From Bacillus amyloliquefaciens DSM 7 = ATCC 23350 (GTDB taxonomy: Bacteria > Bacillota > Bacilli > Bacillales > Bacillaceae), in NCBI RefSeq assembly GCF_000196735.1, contig NC_014551.1:925001-989000 (forward strand): a stretch of 64,000 bases of DNA. The letters are read 5' to 3'. A model generated the notes under the pieces. It was not told the origin of the DNA. It made no database searches and saw nothing but the letters and a program-made list of their open reading frames with translations. A program made the translations under genes and the position numbers. Positions 1 through 8,123 of this stretch are shown here, piece after piece; positions within the stretch are counted from its first letter, which is position 1; every line of letters begins with the position of its first letter.

Positions 1-34
1 ATACATTCCGGTGACATAAACGCTAATATGACGG

Positions 35-63
35 GCGATCTACGCAATGTAGGTGGCTTTTTT
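35..63 (+). terminator. Rho-independent terminator upstream of the integrase
   Basis: A 9-position stem (8 paired, one mismatch) with a GCAAT loop is followed by six T. It would end transcription entering from before the window, presumably the lysis or late operon if the genome is circular. Confidence 0.65.
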
Positions 64-116
64 GCGTTCGCATTCGTACGATTACGTTTATTTAACACAA
101 AACGGAGGCGATGCGG

Positions 117-1076
117 TTGGCTAGGCGGTCAAATATAATAGCGGCAGTCCCGGAGACGGACAAGCCCGAAATTGAACTAACCGATTTTGAAACGGCATAC
201 AACGCATTCATACGAGAATGTAAAATTAAGAATCTTTCGGAACATACGCTTAAGTATTACCGGAACGAACTACTGTCATTTCGCTCGATGCTCGAGCAGC
301 AGGGCGTATCGACTAGACCTGAAAAAATAACGCTACCGATATTGAAAGAGAACGTTATTGTGTACATGATGGATAAACTAGGAAGGAAAGAGACCTCGAT
401 CAATACGAGGCTTCGCGCTATTAGGGCGTTCTTTAATTTCCTCGAAAAGAACCGTATGATAGGCGATAATCCTGCGAAAGAACTTTCGTTGGTTAAACAG
501 AAGAAAGAGGTAATTGAGACGTTCAGCCGTGAGCAACTTCGAGATATTCTACGGCAACCGGATCAGGGAACGTTTACAGGCTTTCGTGATTATACAATCA
601 TGTTATTACTCATCGAAACTGGTGTGCGTGTACGAGAACTGACTGATATAAGCGTCAAAGATATCCGTTGGGAGGATTCGCAAATATTGATTAATGGGAA
701 GGGTTATAAAGAACGTCTCGTACCGATTCAATCGACTGTTAAAACACGGCTAAGAAAGTACGTTCAGATACGCGGAGATGTACCAAATGACGCTTTATTT
801 GTTACGATAGACAATACCCCACTAACAACACGACAGGTTCAGAATCGACTTTCTAAGTATGGCCGTATGGCAAATATTAAGAATGTTCGGTGTTCTCCAC
901 ATACATTCCGACACACCTTTGCAAAGATGTCTGTTCAAAACGGCGCAGATGTATTCGCACTTCAAGCCGTACTTGGGCATTCAAGTCTTGATATGGTTCG
1001 GAATTACGTGAATCTTTTCAGCAGGGATGTTATGGATGCGCATAAAAAATTCAGTCCAGTAGAAAAGTTATTTTAA
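117..1076 (+). CDS. int: Tyrosine recombinase / phage integrase
   Basis: Site-specific recombinase of the XerC/XerD-like family, expected to integrate and excise the phage at att sites. The N-terminal part (about 30-115) is the core-binding SAM-like domain (KNLSEHTLKYY). The C-terminal catalytic domain shows the first Arg in TGVRVREL, HTFRHTFA (H-x-x-R), LGHSS and the nucleophile Tyr in MVRNYVNL. The length of about 320 residues is normal. An ATG lies at 111, but it is only 2 bases from GGAGG; the in-frame TTG at 117 has 8-base spacing and is preferred. A strong terminator follows directly. Confidence 0.93.
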   Translation: MARRSNIIAAVPETDKPEIELTDFETAYNAFIRECKIKNLSEHTLKYYRNELLSFRSMLEQQGVSTRPEKITLPILKENVIVYMMDKLGRKETSINTRLRAIRAFFNFLEKNRMIGDNPAKELSLVKQKKEVIETFSREQLRDILRQPDQGTFTGFRDYTIMLLLIETGVRVRELTDISVKDIRWEDSQILINGKGYKERLVPIQSTVKTRLRKYVQIRGDVPNDALFVTIDNTPLTTRQVQNRLSKYGRMANIKNVRCSPHTFRHTFAKMSVQNGADVFALQAVLGHSSLDMVRNYVNLFSRDVMDAHKKFSPVEKLF

Positions 1077-1106
1077 CCTCGTCTTTTAGGCGGGGTTATT
1101 TTTTTG
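1075..1106 (+). terminator. Rho-independent terminator after integrase
   Basis: A 9-bp stem (AACCTCGTC pairing with GGCGGGGTT, two G-T wobbles) with a TTTTA loop is followed by ATTTTTTTG. It separates int from the next operon. Confidence 0.9.
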
Positions 1107-1164
1107 TCCATTTTCCGGAGAGGATTCGCAGTTATAAATGACGGACGAAAAAGTTTCGTAATAC

Positions 1165-1204
1165 ATGTCGCAAAATTGATGGTAGCCTACCCGTTATAGA
1201 AGTG
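1165..1204 (+). promoter_or_regulatory. Bipartite repeated promoter-like motif, copy 1
   Basis: ATGTCGCAAAA, ten variable bases, then CCTACCCGTTATAGAAGTG. The same two blocks with identical 10-base spacing recur at 12718-12757 and 27136-27175, each time 23-60 bases upstream of the first gene of an operon. The spacing (CAAAA, 16 bases, CGTT) resembles ECF-sigma promoters more than a sigma-A promoter. The function is inferred from the position and the conservation. Confidence 0.7.
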
Positions 1205-1263
1205 TAAGGCAAACAGATGTTAAGCCGGGGAGATAGCGACACACACACAGAGGAGGAATTCGA

Positions 1264-1716
1264 ATGTTACCACAAATGAGAATCAACGGAGCCGCAGCCG
1301 AACTTTTCGTAAAGGGTGATTTACTTATGAAGAATTACGTACCATTTGAACCGGAGATAGACAATACGGAGTGTGATATTGCGGTAATTCAAAACGGAAA
1401 TCTTGTGCGCATTCAAGTGAAAAGTGCTCGCTCCGAAGACCTCGAAAAAGTTAAATTCGATCTAACGCGATCAAGTGCAGCCTGTCGTTTCTACACAAAA
1501 GACGATTTCGATGTTTTAGCGTTATATGATTTCGCAACAAATAAGATCGCGTATATTGATTGGCGGAGTATTACACACAAACGAAGCATTACGTTGAGAT
1601 ACACAGATACACCCTGCAAAAACGGATTCGTTGGAGAAAATGGTCGGCTGTTCTTTGATGATTATCGAGAGCTTCCACAGATTATACGAAGTGTATCGAA
1701 GGAGATATCCGCATGA
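1264..1716 (+). CDS. PD-(D/E)XK nuclease-fold protein (first of a tandem pair)
   Basis: Protein of 150 aa. The core is CDIAV then RIQVKSA: an acidic residue on one strand and a Q-x-K motif on the next, as in the PDDEXK_5 group and archaeal Holliday-junction-resolvase-like proteins. The next gene encodes a paralogue (shared pattern FTKDD/YTKDD, then a terminal RLF block) and 15169-15603 encodes a third. The strong RBS AGAGGAGGAATTCG precedes the ATG. The gene lies 60 bases downstream of the repeated promoter-like motif. The Q in place of E in the active site may or may not allow catalysis. Its exact role (recombination, restriction or counter-defence) cannot be read from the sequence. Confidence 0.65.
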   Translation: MLPQMRINGAAAELFVKGDLLMKNYVPFEPEIDNTECDIAVIQNGNLVRIQVKSARSEDLEKVKFDLTRSSAACRFYTKDDFDVLALYDFATNKIAYIDWRSITHKRSITLRYTDTPCKNGFVGENGRLFFDDYRELPQIIRSVSKEISA

Positions 1717-2162
1717 ATAGCAGAGGAATGATCGGGTACGCATCAGAAAGACTAGTTGAATCAGATCTTCTTTTCCAAGGGATTGTCGTTTTAAATCCAA
1801 GCCAGCCAGATTTAGAGTACGATTTGGTTGCGCAAATTGGGAACGAAAATTTCAAAATACAGGTTAAAACAGGAAAGCGGAAAGATGACAAGGTTCTAGT
1901 AGCGGACATTAGAAAATCAGCAAGCCCACGTAACCCATATAAAAAACTGCACTATACAAAAGACGATGTAGACATTTTTGCGATTACAGATCCGGAAACG
2001 AGAAGGGTAGCCTATTATCCTGCGGGCGAAGTCAGTCGAGAAATAACTTTCCGTTTTGAAAAGCGAAAATGCAGAAACGGGTATGCTGAGAGGTTGTTCA
2101 ATGATTTTACAGATATTAAAGCTGCCATAGAAAAACTGTTTTCGCTGCAGAGAATATCCTAG
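1713..2162 (+). CDS. PD-(D/E)XK nuclease-fold protein (second of a tandem pair)
   Basis: Protein of 149 aa, overlapping the previous gene by ATGA and so translationally coupled. It shows YDLVA then KIQVKTG, the same D...QVK core as its neighbour, and KLHYTKDDVDIFAI matching FYTKDDFDVLAL in that neighbour. The two are clearly diverged duplicates. They may work as a heteromer or on different substrates (inference). Confidence 0.65.
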   Translation: MNSRGMIGYASERLVESDLLFQGIVVLNPSQPDLEYDLVAQIGNENFKIQVKTGKRKDDKVLVADIRKSASPRNPYKKLHYTKDDVDIFAITDPETRRVAYYPAGEVSREITFRFEKRKCRNGYAERLFNDFTDIKAAIEKLFSLQRIS

Positions 2163-2177
2163 ACGGGGTGATTACGA

Positions 2178-2597
2178 ATGACCGACGAACATCAGCGTCT
2201 CGTATCCGTCGAATCTCAATCGGAATACAACGTCACGTCCGGCAAGGCCGAAACGCGCATCTTCGTTAAGATGTACGTCGACGCCGTCAAGAAAGGCCTT
2301 ATAGCGGATATCGGGGCGGAGCGTTGGCAGACTCTTTGCGTACTGTCTTCGTTCATGAACGCTAATGGCGAATGTTACCCGACGCAAGATCAGATAGCCA
2401 GCGCGCTAAATCTCAGTCGGGCTGCGGCGAACAGGCGGATCAAAGCGCTGTGCGAATATCGGTGGCAAGAGCGGCCGTTAGTCGTAAAGCAGAAGGCGCG
2501 GGACCCGAAGACGCAGCGATGGGATAACGCAAGATATACGATCATGCCGATCAGCCAGCTCGCGATATTCGATGGAGATACGGAGGAGCTTACGTAG
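2178..2597 (+). CDS. Winged-helix DNA-binding protein, probable replication initiator or regulator
   Basis: Protein of 139 aa. The region QDQIASALNLSRAAANRRIKAL (about 78-99) is a helix-turn-helix of the HTH_36/replication-initiator type, followed by a wing-like strand (RWDNARYTI). It is separated from the upstream pair by only 15 bases, so it is probably in the same operon. Directly downstream is an AT-rich, gene-free stretch with three 16-17-bp spaced repeats, which fits a protein that binds its own downstream DNA (origin or autoregulation). Confidence 0.6.
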   Translation: MTDEHQRLVSVESQSEYNVTSGKAETRIFVKMYVDAVKKGLIADIGAERWQTLCVLSSFMNANGECYPTQDQIASALNLSRAAANRRIKALCEYRWQERPLVVKQKARDPKTQRWDNARYTIMPISQLAIFDGDTEELT

Positions 2598-2612
2598 CCA
2601 TGTGACGCCGAG

Positions 2613-2699
2613 CCATACACGGCGGACCCATACACGGCTCGACTTTACACTAACTAGAACCATCTTTTAACTAGAGCCATTAATAACTAGATAAATAAT
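2613..2699. repeat. Iteron-like repeats downstream of the winged-helix gene
   Basis: Three copies of TAACTAGA start at 2651, 2668 and 2684, with a longer consensus TAACTAGARCCAT in the first two. Just upstream CCATACACGGC occurs twice (2613-2623 and 2628-2638). The next 130 bases are AT-rich and contain the palindrome TTATCGCGATAA and an inverted repeat GCAGATA/TATCTGC. The arrangement resembles an iteron origin or a multi-operator control region. Confidence 0.5.
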
Positions 2700-2835
2700 A
2701 GCGCTCAATTAAAAACCTTTCGCGCAGATACTTATTAATTAATAGAATCTTATCGCGATAAATATTATCTGCAAGAGTGAGCGAAAGCGAACGATTGCTA
2801 TGTCTTATTAAATAACGAAAGGAGTAACGATAACC

Positions 2836-3159
2836 ATGACGATTAACATTCCGGTATCACCCGATTATCAACTCACGTCAGACGAACGCAATATCATCGT
2901 AAAGGAGCGCTACTTCAGCGACCCGACGAAAGCGCCGAACTGGGCGAAGCGACTCGCCGAAAATCCGGACGCCGACCCAACGCCGCAGGAAAAGTGGCGC
3001 GAGGTAGCGTTTCACTCGACGGTCGAACGCGCGCTGATGGACGTAATGAACCGACGGTTGAGGTCTTCGGATGCGACATCGCTGGCGGAATTAGCACGAT
3101 TAATACGGGAATTCCGCGGCGAATTAGCGGCGTTACTGACGGTCGAGGGTATTCGGTAG
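2836..3159 (+). CDS. Hypothetical phage protein
   Basis: Protein of 107 aa, not recognised. It is soluble and highly charged, with a predicted helical C-terminal half. A good RBS (AAAGGAGTAACG) precedes the ATG. It is the first gene of the operon after the AT-rich region, so it is probably an early gene. Confidence 0.6.
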   Translation: MTINIPVSPDYQLTSDERNIIVKERYFSDPTKAPNWAKRLAENPDADPTPQEKWREVAFHSTVERALMDVMNRRLRSSDATSLAELARLIREFRGELAALLTVEGIR

Positions 3160-3194
3160 GGTAGACGATAAAACGGCGGAGAGGCGGCGAAAAC

Positions 3195-3377
3195 ATGACA
3201 GAAGAAGTTAAACGATTGCGTTGTGCTGTGGCGGATTTGATTGGCGAGAATGAGCGGTTGACGGCGGCGTTGAGGGTGATCGAAATAAAGTCGCAGTTGC
3301 CCGAAGAAAGCGTCGATTTGGTTCCGGTTACTGCGTTATATGAAATTAATTTACACGCAAAGGAGGCGCTAAAATGA
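3195..3377 (+). CDS. Small coiled-coil hypothetical protein
   Basis: Protein of 60 aa. The N-terminal 30 residues show heptad-like leucine spacing (EVKRLRCAVADLIGENERL), typical of short phage coiled-coil proteins. Function unknown. It overlaps the next gene by ATGA. Confidence 0.6.
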   Translation: MTEEVKRLRCAVADLIGENERLTAALRVIEIKSQLPEESVDLVPVTALYEINLHAKEALK

Positions 3378-3709
3378 AGCCGACAATCACGAAGGAACAG
3401 GCGAAGGAATTAGAAGCGTATCGTCGATCCGGCGATCTCGATATACATATCCTTGAGGCGGCTTGTGACGAGGTTATAGGCGGTAAGCTTGCGAAACTAG
3501 ACATTCTAACGCTTGCGGCCGCATTGGTCAACGGATACGAAGTCAAAAAGACGCCGGAGGAAAAGTTGCGGGAGTATTACGAAAGTCTGTGGTCGGACTA
3601 TTGCGACTCAGACGATCCGTTTATCGAAGTGGCATGTGAATCCGCAAGGGCTGCGGTAAAAGAGACGTTAAACCTTCTCGGAATCAAAATCGAAGGAGTG
3701 AACGATTGA
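3374..3709 (+). CDS. Hypothetical phage protein
   Basis: Protein of 111 aa, acidic, not recognised. RBS AAAGGAGGCG precedes the ATG. The overlaps at both ends indicate coupled translation with its neighbours. Confidence 0.6.
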   Translation: MKPTITKEQAKELEAYRRSGDLDIHILEAACDEVIGGKLAKLDILTLAAALVNGYEVKKTPEEKLREYYESLWSDYCDSDDPFIEVACESARAAVKETLNLLGIKIEGVND

Positions 3710-3954
3710 TGCTCCGCCTGGATCGCGCCGTTGTCCGGTTGATCGGTACGTCGTATAAAGAAGCGTCCGAGTTAATCGCAAAGGGCGGCGTAATAATAAA
3801 CGGACGTGTAGATTCAAGGCCGTGGAGATTCTTAAATAGCGGATATTACTTCGTTAAGGTTCACGGACACGGACGTTATAAATTTGCGGTAAAGGGCGGA
3901 AATCTTACGAAAATAAAACGAAAGGTTGGCGTTAAGTATGAATCGGTTGAATAA
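3706..3954 (+). CDS. Small protein with S4-like RNA-binding pattern
   Basis: Protein of 82 aa. LDRAVVRLIG..YKEASELIAKGGVIINGR (about residues 5-35) follows the S4 domain pattern (R-L-D-x-x-L then a V-x-V/I-N-G turn), here very close to a whole-protein domain. It could bind structured RNA. The start is TTG 3706 or ATG 3709, overlapping the upstream stop. S4 assignment by eye is moderate at best. Confidence 0.5.
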   Translation: MMLRLDRAVVRLIGTSYKEASELIAKGGVIINGRVDSRPWRFLNSGYYFVKVHGHGRYKFAVKGGNLTKIKRKVGVKYESVE

Positions 3955-4321
3955 GGAACAGCTCGAAGAAATCCGTAAGCGCGCGGAAGCGGTTGGGGAT
4001 GCGCGGTGGTTTGTTTCGGATAGAACAGACGTGTCCTACGAATATCCACCGGGATCTTGTGAAGTTCATTCGGTTTGTATGACTAGCGGAGATGTATACG
4101 CAGACTTCATCGCAAACGCACGCCAAGACATTCCAGCGCTACTCGATCACATTGCGGAGCTTGAGGCGGAATTAAAAGCCGCGTGTTACGCTCCTCCGAA
4201 AGCCGACCGAAAAGAACAATTACGAAGATTCATCGGAAGTGGTTCGATAGGTTCTATTTCCTTAACGGATGTACTACGTGAATATAAGTACGAAGGAAGT
4301 GACGAAGATGACAACGTATGA
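3938..4321 (+). CDS. Ea22/DUF-type phage early protein
   Basis: Protein of 127 aa. The pattern LNKEQLEEIRKRAEA, then ADFIANARQDIPALLDHI, then a leucine-rich ELEAEL helix, is the hallmark of a widespread but functionally undefined family of phage accessory proteins. ATG 3938 was chosen because it follows an RBS; it overlaps the previous gene by 17 bases. Confidence 0.6.
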   Translation: MNRLNKEQLEEIRKRAEAVGDARWFVSDRTDVSYEYPPGSCEVHSVCMTSGDVYADFIANARQDIPALLDHIAELEAELKAACYAPPKADRKEQLRRFIGSGSIGSISLTDVLREYKYEGSDEDDNV

Positions 4322-4676
4322 ATCAAAGCCGGTCGCCAAGTGGAACACGCGCGATTTCCAGGCGTACCTCAAAGCGGAGCACGAACGGCTCTACGGTGTC
4401 CCGTACGTACCTTTTCGTGGCTACCAAGCCGAAGCGGGCATGCTCGGACGATGGGTCGGCACTAAACGCAAGCCAGGCGTGTATGGGCCGGAATTAACGA
4501 AGCGCTTCATCGATCTGTGCTTCGCGGAATATAAACCGTCGCTTGAATATCCGGGCTTGAGCTTCGGATTTATGCAGACGTTCATGGGGCGAAATTTACA
4601 GAGGGCGGCGAGCGGTCTGGCAGCCGAACAGCAAAGAGCCGAACGCAATGAAGGCGTAGATAATACGTGGTTTTGA
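4308..4676 (+). CDS. Hypothetical phage protein
   Basis: Protein of 122 aa, starting at ATG 4308 inside the end of the previous gene (GGAAGTGACGAAG upstream). It is basic and rich in aromatic residues (WNTRDFQAYLKAEHERLYG). It resembles proteins found near replication genes in Bacillus phages, but no domain can be named. Confidence 0.55.
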   Translation: MTTYESKPVAKWNTRDFQAYLKAEHERLYGVPYVPFRGYQAEAGMLGRWVGTKRKPGVYGPELTKRFIDLCFAEYKPSLEYPGLSFGFMQTFMGRNLQRAASGLAAEQQRAERNEGVDNTWF

Positions 4677-4703
4677 CGTAAATTAACGAGGAGGGATTGC
4701 GGA

Positions 4704-5738
4704 ATGGTAACGAAAAAATATGTGCGGATTAAGAAGGCGAAAAGTTCCGATCTAGCTTACTCTGTCTATATCGGAAGAGTGTTTACCGTAATCGACGAAA
4801 ATGAAAACGAGTATATCTTACATTCCGTGAATGTATTAAAAGAAGACGCAGAACTCATCGTCACAGAAAAGCGGAAGGCGGCGGTTGGTGAGCGTGTGCT
4901 ATTAACTGCACCGACTAATACGAAAGGTAAGTATCTAGTGGGCGATGTATTTACCGTAAGAGAATCCGGAGAAACCGGCGTACGAGTAGATGAAAACGAA
5001 TTTATGACGCTATGGCACAAAGAATACGAAGTCATCGTCAATAGCGAAGTTAAAAACGAGGAGGCTGACGAAATGAAAATCGATTTGAACGCAATGGGAT
5101 ACGATGAGTTACTAGCGCATGGTGATGCGGTAATGGAGGCGATTAAAAAGCGCACATTTCAAGAAGGATTTCAAGCGGCTAAACAAGTTCAGCGAAAGTT
5201 GGCGAAAATGAAGACGTCTATTAATACCCAAGCACGCCGTGATGAAATCGTTGAGCAGGCGAAAGCGGACGTTGAGAAACTGGCGAATAAATACGGTTAC
5301 TACTACGCTTATGGACGGAATACGAAAGCGGAATTTATCGTAAATTGCGAGAAAAGAACCGTAGTCACAATTTTACGGTGGATAGCGGATGGTCAAATCG
5401 TAGCGCGAGGAATCGCCAAAGCCGCACCGTCCGACTGCTTCAACGTTCATATTGGTCGTGCGATCGCGCTAAGACGTGCGCTAGGCCTGACGGTGCCAGA
5501 CGAATACTTGAACGCTCCGCAGCCGACTGAGGTTCGTGTGGGGGACGTTGTTCGCGGCAAGTACGCGGATTACTACTACCAGTTATGCCGTGAAGGCGAA
5601 CTCGGCGATGACAGTTACGAAGCAAAGATTAGAGAAATTGCGGATGGTAAATACCGATATGTCGGCGGAGGTTACGATTTTATAGATAACGCTGACCTAA
5701 CGATTATCGACGACTCACGCGAAGAGGTGTGCGAATGA
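4704..5738 (+). CDS. Multi-domain protein with SH3-like segments
   Basis: Protein of 344 aa. The pieces AAVGERVLLTAP (about 60) and VRVGDVVRGKYADYYY (about 277) look like SH3/KOW-type barrels, seen also in 15604-16866 and 30023-30946. The middle (about 125-195) is helical. Residues 200-270 contain YAYGRNTKAEFIVNCEKR and NVHIGRAIALRRALG, a block common in Bacillus phage early proteins. Function unknown. Confidence 0.55.
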   Translation: MVTKKYVRIKKAKSSDLAYSVYIGRVFTVIDENENEYILHSVNVLKEDAELIVTEKRKAAVGERVLLTAPTNTKGKYLVGDVFTVRESGETGVRVDENEFMTLWHKEYEVIVNSEVKNEEADEMKIDLNAMGYDELLAHGDAVMEAIKKRTFQEGFQAAKQVQRKLAKMKTSINTQARRDEIVEQAKADVEKLANKYGYYYAYGRNTKAEFIVNCEKRTVVTILRWIADGQIVARGIAKAAPSDCFNVHIGRAIALRRALGLTVPDEYLNAPQPTEVRVGDVVRGKYADYYYQLCREGELGDDSYEAKIREIADGKYRYVGGGYDFIDNADLTIIDDSREEVCE

Positions 5739-5887
5739 ACGTAAAATATACGATGAGTCAGGCGGAAATAGTCGAAGCTATGGTCGAGTGGTTAAATCGA
5801 AAGGGTTACACGGCTACTGGCGGAAAATTCATATGTAACTCGTGGGATCAGAAGGTTAGAGCGGAGTTTACCCTGCGAAAGAATTAA
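5735..5887 (+). CDS. Small hypothetical protein
   Basis: Protein of 50 aa, starting at the ATG overlapping the upstream TGA and ending in LRKN. It has no clear motif. It is included because of the coupled start and operon position. Confidence 0.5.
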   Translation: MNVKYTMSQAEIVEAMVEWLNRKGYTATGGKFICNSWDQKVRAEFTLRKN

Positions 5888-5904
5888 CGAAAGGAGGCGC
5901 GTGA

Positions 5905-6084
5905 GTGACGTACCATAGACGCTTGAAAACAACGGTGTTTAAAAAGTATAGCGGGTACGATTGGACTTACGACGCAATGTATCCGGAACCCCGGGTAAAG
6001 GGTGCAGATAAGCGGATGCGCTCGAAGCATGAGAGAACGATAAGAAAACGAATTGATCGGAAGGAGGTCCGCGAATATGACTAA
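5905..6084 (+). CDS. Small basic hypothetical protein
   Basis: Protein of 59 aa starting with GTG after AAAGGAGGCGCGTGA. It is very basic in its C-terminal half (KRMRSKHERTIRKRID), consistent with nucleic-acid binding. It overlaps the start of the helicase loader gene. Confidence 0.5.
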   Translation: MTYHRRLKTTVFKKYSGYDWTYDAMYPEPRVKGADKRMRSKHERTIRKRIDRKEVREYD

Positions 6085-6856
6085 CGAAAATACTTGCGTA
6101 CTCGCTGACGGATGTAAAGCGGCCGGGACCGACGCATGTACGCGGCACTGTACGCATTTTATCGCGATGCACGGCGCATCGGGCGGAGGAGGACGATCAG
6201 CGGCGGCAGGGCTTCCGAAAGAGTACCGGCTTGTCACGCTGAAGAATTCGCCGGCTCGCGCTGACCAATCCGAAGCTTATAAGGCGGCCGAGGCTTATGC
6301 GGCATCCTTTGCGCGGCAGTTCGAACAGAGCGGACCGGTTGCGCCGGCCGACCGCATCAAAGACCTATATCTGTTCAGCGAATCGCCGGGCACCGGAAAG
6401 ACGACGACGGCCGCCGCACTTCTTAACGAATGGCTGCGCGTCCATTATAGCGGCTCCCTGCGGCGTGGCCTCGATCCGTTGCAGCGGCCGGCGTATTTCC
6501 TCGACGTAAATGCGTGGCAGAACGACTATAACGAATTCAACCGTCCGCGTGTTCCGGATTCAGTCGCAGAGCCGGCGGCGGCCCGGTACTATCGCGCGCT
6601 TGAGGCCGCAAAGAAGGCGCCATTTGCCGTGCTGGACGATATAGGGGTACGCGATGCAACGGACGGCTTCCGCGGCGATTTGCATACCGTTATTAACGCA
6701 AGAATAACGAATCAGCTACCGACGATCTACACGAGCAACATTGCGCTCGATCAGCTTTGGCAAGTATTCGGTGAGCGACGTCTTGCCGATCGGGTGGGCG
6801 ACCTATGCCGCGAGATTGAATTCGTAGGCGAATCGAAAAGGGGGATGCGTAGATGA
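6077..6856 (+). CDS. DnaC/DnaI-like helicase loader ATPase
   Basis: Protein of 259 aa. AAA+ loader expected to place the hexameric helicase (8123-9517) on DNA. The N-terminus has four Cys and His residues (CVLADGC, CTRHCTHF), probably a zinc-binding segment. Walker A is SPGTGKTT (about 110), Walker B is FAVLDDIG (about 185), and TIYTSN is the sensor-1 strand. The start at ATG 6077 follows AAGGAGG. An HNH gene has been placed between it and the helicase. Confidence 0.85.
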   Translation: MTNENTCVLADGCKAAGTDACTRHCTHFIAMHGASGGGGRSAAAGLPKEYRLVTLKNSPARADQSEAYKAAEAYAASFARQFEQSGPVAPADRIKDLYLFSESPGTGKTTTAAALLNEWLRVHYSGSLRRGLDPLQRPAYFLDVNAWQNDYNEFNRPRVPDSVAEPAAARYYRALEAAKKAPFAVLDDIGVRDATDGFRGDLHTVINARITNQLPTIYTSNIALDQLWQVFGERRLADRVGDLCREIEFVGESKRGMRR

Positions 6857-7380
6857 AAACGGAATTCACCTTCGGAGATATCGTCTCGGTTGCCGGGTAC
6901 GAAAATCGGATATTCTACGTCGAGGCTTGGCGCGAAGTAAAGGAAACCGATGAGTGGGGCGTAAGTGAATACGTCGAGTTCGAGCTGACCGACGCCATAA
7001 ACGGTGAATTCCTCGACGCGTTCGAAACGGATCTGCGGCTAGTATGTCGGAAACAGTTCGCGGAAGATTACCTTTTAGAGTACGACGAGACGAATTATCC
7101 GGAGCCGTCGGGCGCGGCGTTTCATTTTGCGGATGATTATTCTTTCGGAATAGGCTACGCGAAAAAGGAGGCGGTTGGGAGGGCGAAAGGGCCGATGGAA
7201 ACGCCGAAGACGGCGCGGGTATTAAGTGCGCAGGAAGTTGCGAAACGCAAACGGAAGACTGACGAGTTGCTGGACGAATACAACGATAACATGCGCCTAT
7301 ACGAGACGTTTGGGGATGTGGAGTATAAAGCGAAGGCTGACGGTGTAATGGCGAAATTGAGACGGGAGGCGAGCGAATGA
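6853..7380 (+). CDS. Hypothetical phage protein
   Basis: Protein of 175 aa, acidic. The N-terminus FTFGDIVSVAGYENRIFYVE is SH3-like (GDIV), and the C-terminal 60 residues are helical and charged. It overlaps both neighbours by 4 bases. Function unknown. Confidence 0.55.
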   Translation: MKTEFTFGDIVSVAGYENRIFYVEAWREVKETDEWGVSEYVEFELTDAINGEFLDAFETDLRLVCRKQFAEDYLLEYDETNYPEPSGAAFHFADDYSFGIGYAKKEAVGRAKGPMETPKTARVLSAQEVAKRKRKTDELLDEYNDNMRLYETFGDVEYKAKADGVMAKLRREASE

Positions 7381-8123
7381 GAGGTAGGACTCCTAAAGTG
7401 ATTATTTATGTCGACACGGATGGAGTCGCTTGTGTTTGTAGGATTTGCAACGCATGTAAAGAGATGAAGTCTCTTGAATCTTTTTCGCGTCAGAATAACG
7501 GTTTTATGGGCAGGGTCTCTAGGTGCAAAGAATGTATTAAACCTATCTCAAGAGCTTTTTATAAACGTAATCCAAACTACCGAAAAGATCATTACAGAAG
7601 AAATAAGAATGTGATAGCCCGAAAAAGAGAAATAAGAAATGGCTTAGAGCGATCCCTGCCAATGAAGATTAGGGTTAAAACATTTGAAGAAAGATCGAAA
7701 AAAATTATATCCTGTCAGATAAGCGGCACTAAGGAAGATGTTGTCGTAGATCACTTCATCGCGATAGGCGTGGGGCACGGTGGAACGTATGTTGGAAATT
7801 TAGTCTTTCTGAGCAGAGATCTTAATAGTTATAAAGGCGCTATTAATCCTTTTGAGTGGGCTAAATCTTTATGTGAGGAGGCTCAGAAAAAATTCGATAA
7901 CGTTGCCAGTGATCTGGCATTAATAAACGGTTTAACGCCTAGTGAATTCGAAAAGTACGTGACGTGGTGCTATGAAAACCCAAGGGATTTAGTAGAGGGT
8001 AAGGCTGACCAGAGAAGTTCTATTGAACTGTGGAGAGAAAGAACAGGACTTCTGTTTCCGCTTCCAAAGTTTGTATATGAACGTAACATCAAAATTCAAG
8101 AAAAGAAACGGAGGAGATCTTGA
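7377..8123 (+). CDS. Free-standing HNH homing endonuclease
   Basis: Protein of 248 aa. The N-terminal zinc-ribbon has C-x2-C pairs (CRICNACKEM, CKECI). The C-terminal HNH-like core is CQISGTKEDVVVDHFIAIG (catalytic DH), GNLVFLSRDLNSYKG and then NPFEWA. The gene is more AT-rich than its neighbours and uses different codons, which fits acquisition. It sits between the helicase loader operon and the helicase and overlaps both neighbours (ATGA, TTGATG), so it has been fitted neatly into translational coupling. Confidence 0.8.
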   Translation: MRGRTPKVIIYVDTDGVACVCRICNACKEMKSLESFSRQNNGFMGRVSRCKECIKPISRAFYKRNPNYRKDHYRRNKNVIARKREIRNGLERSLPMKIRVKTFEERSKKIISCQISGTKEDVVVDHFIAIGVGHGGTYVGNLVFLSRDLNSYKGAINPFEWAKSLCEEAQKKFDNVASDLALINGLTPSEFEKYVTWCYENPRDLVEGKADQRSSIELWRERTGLLFPLPKFVYERNIKIQEKKRRRS

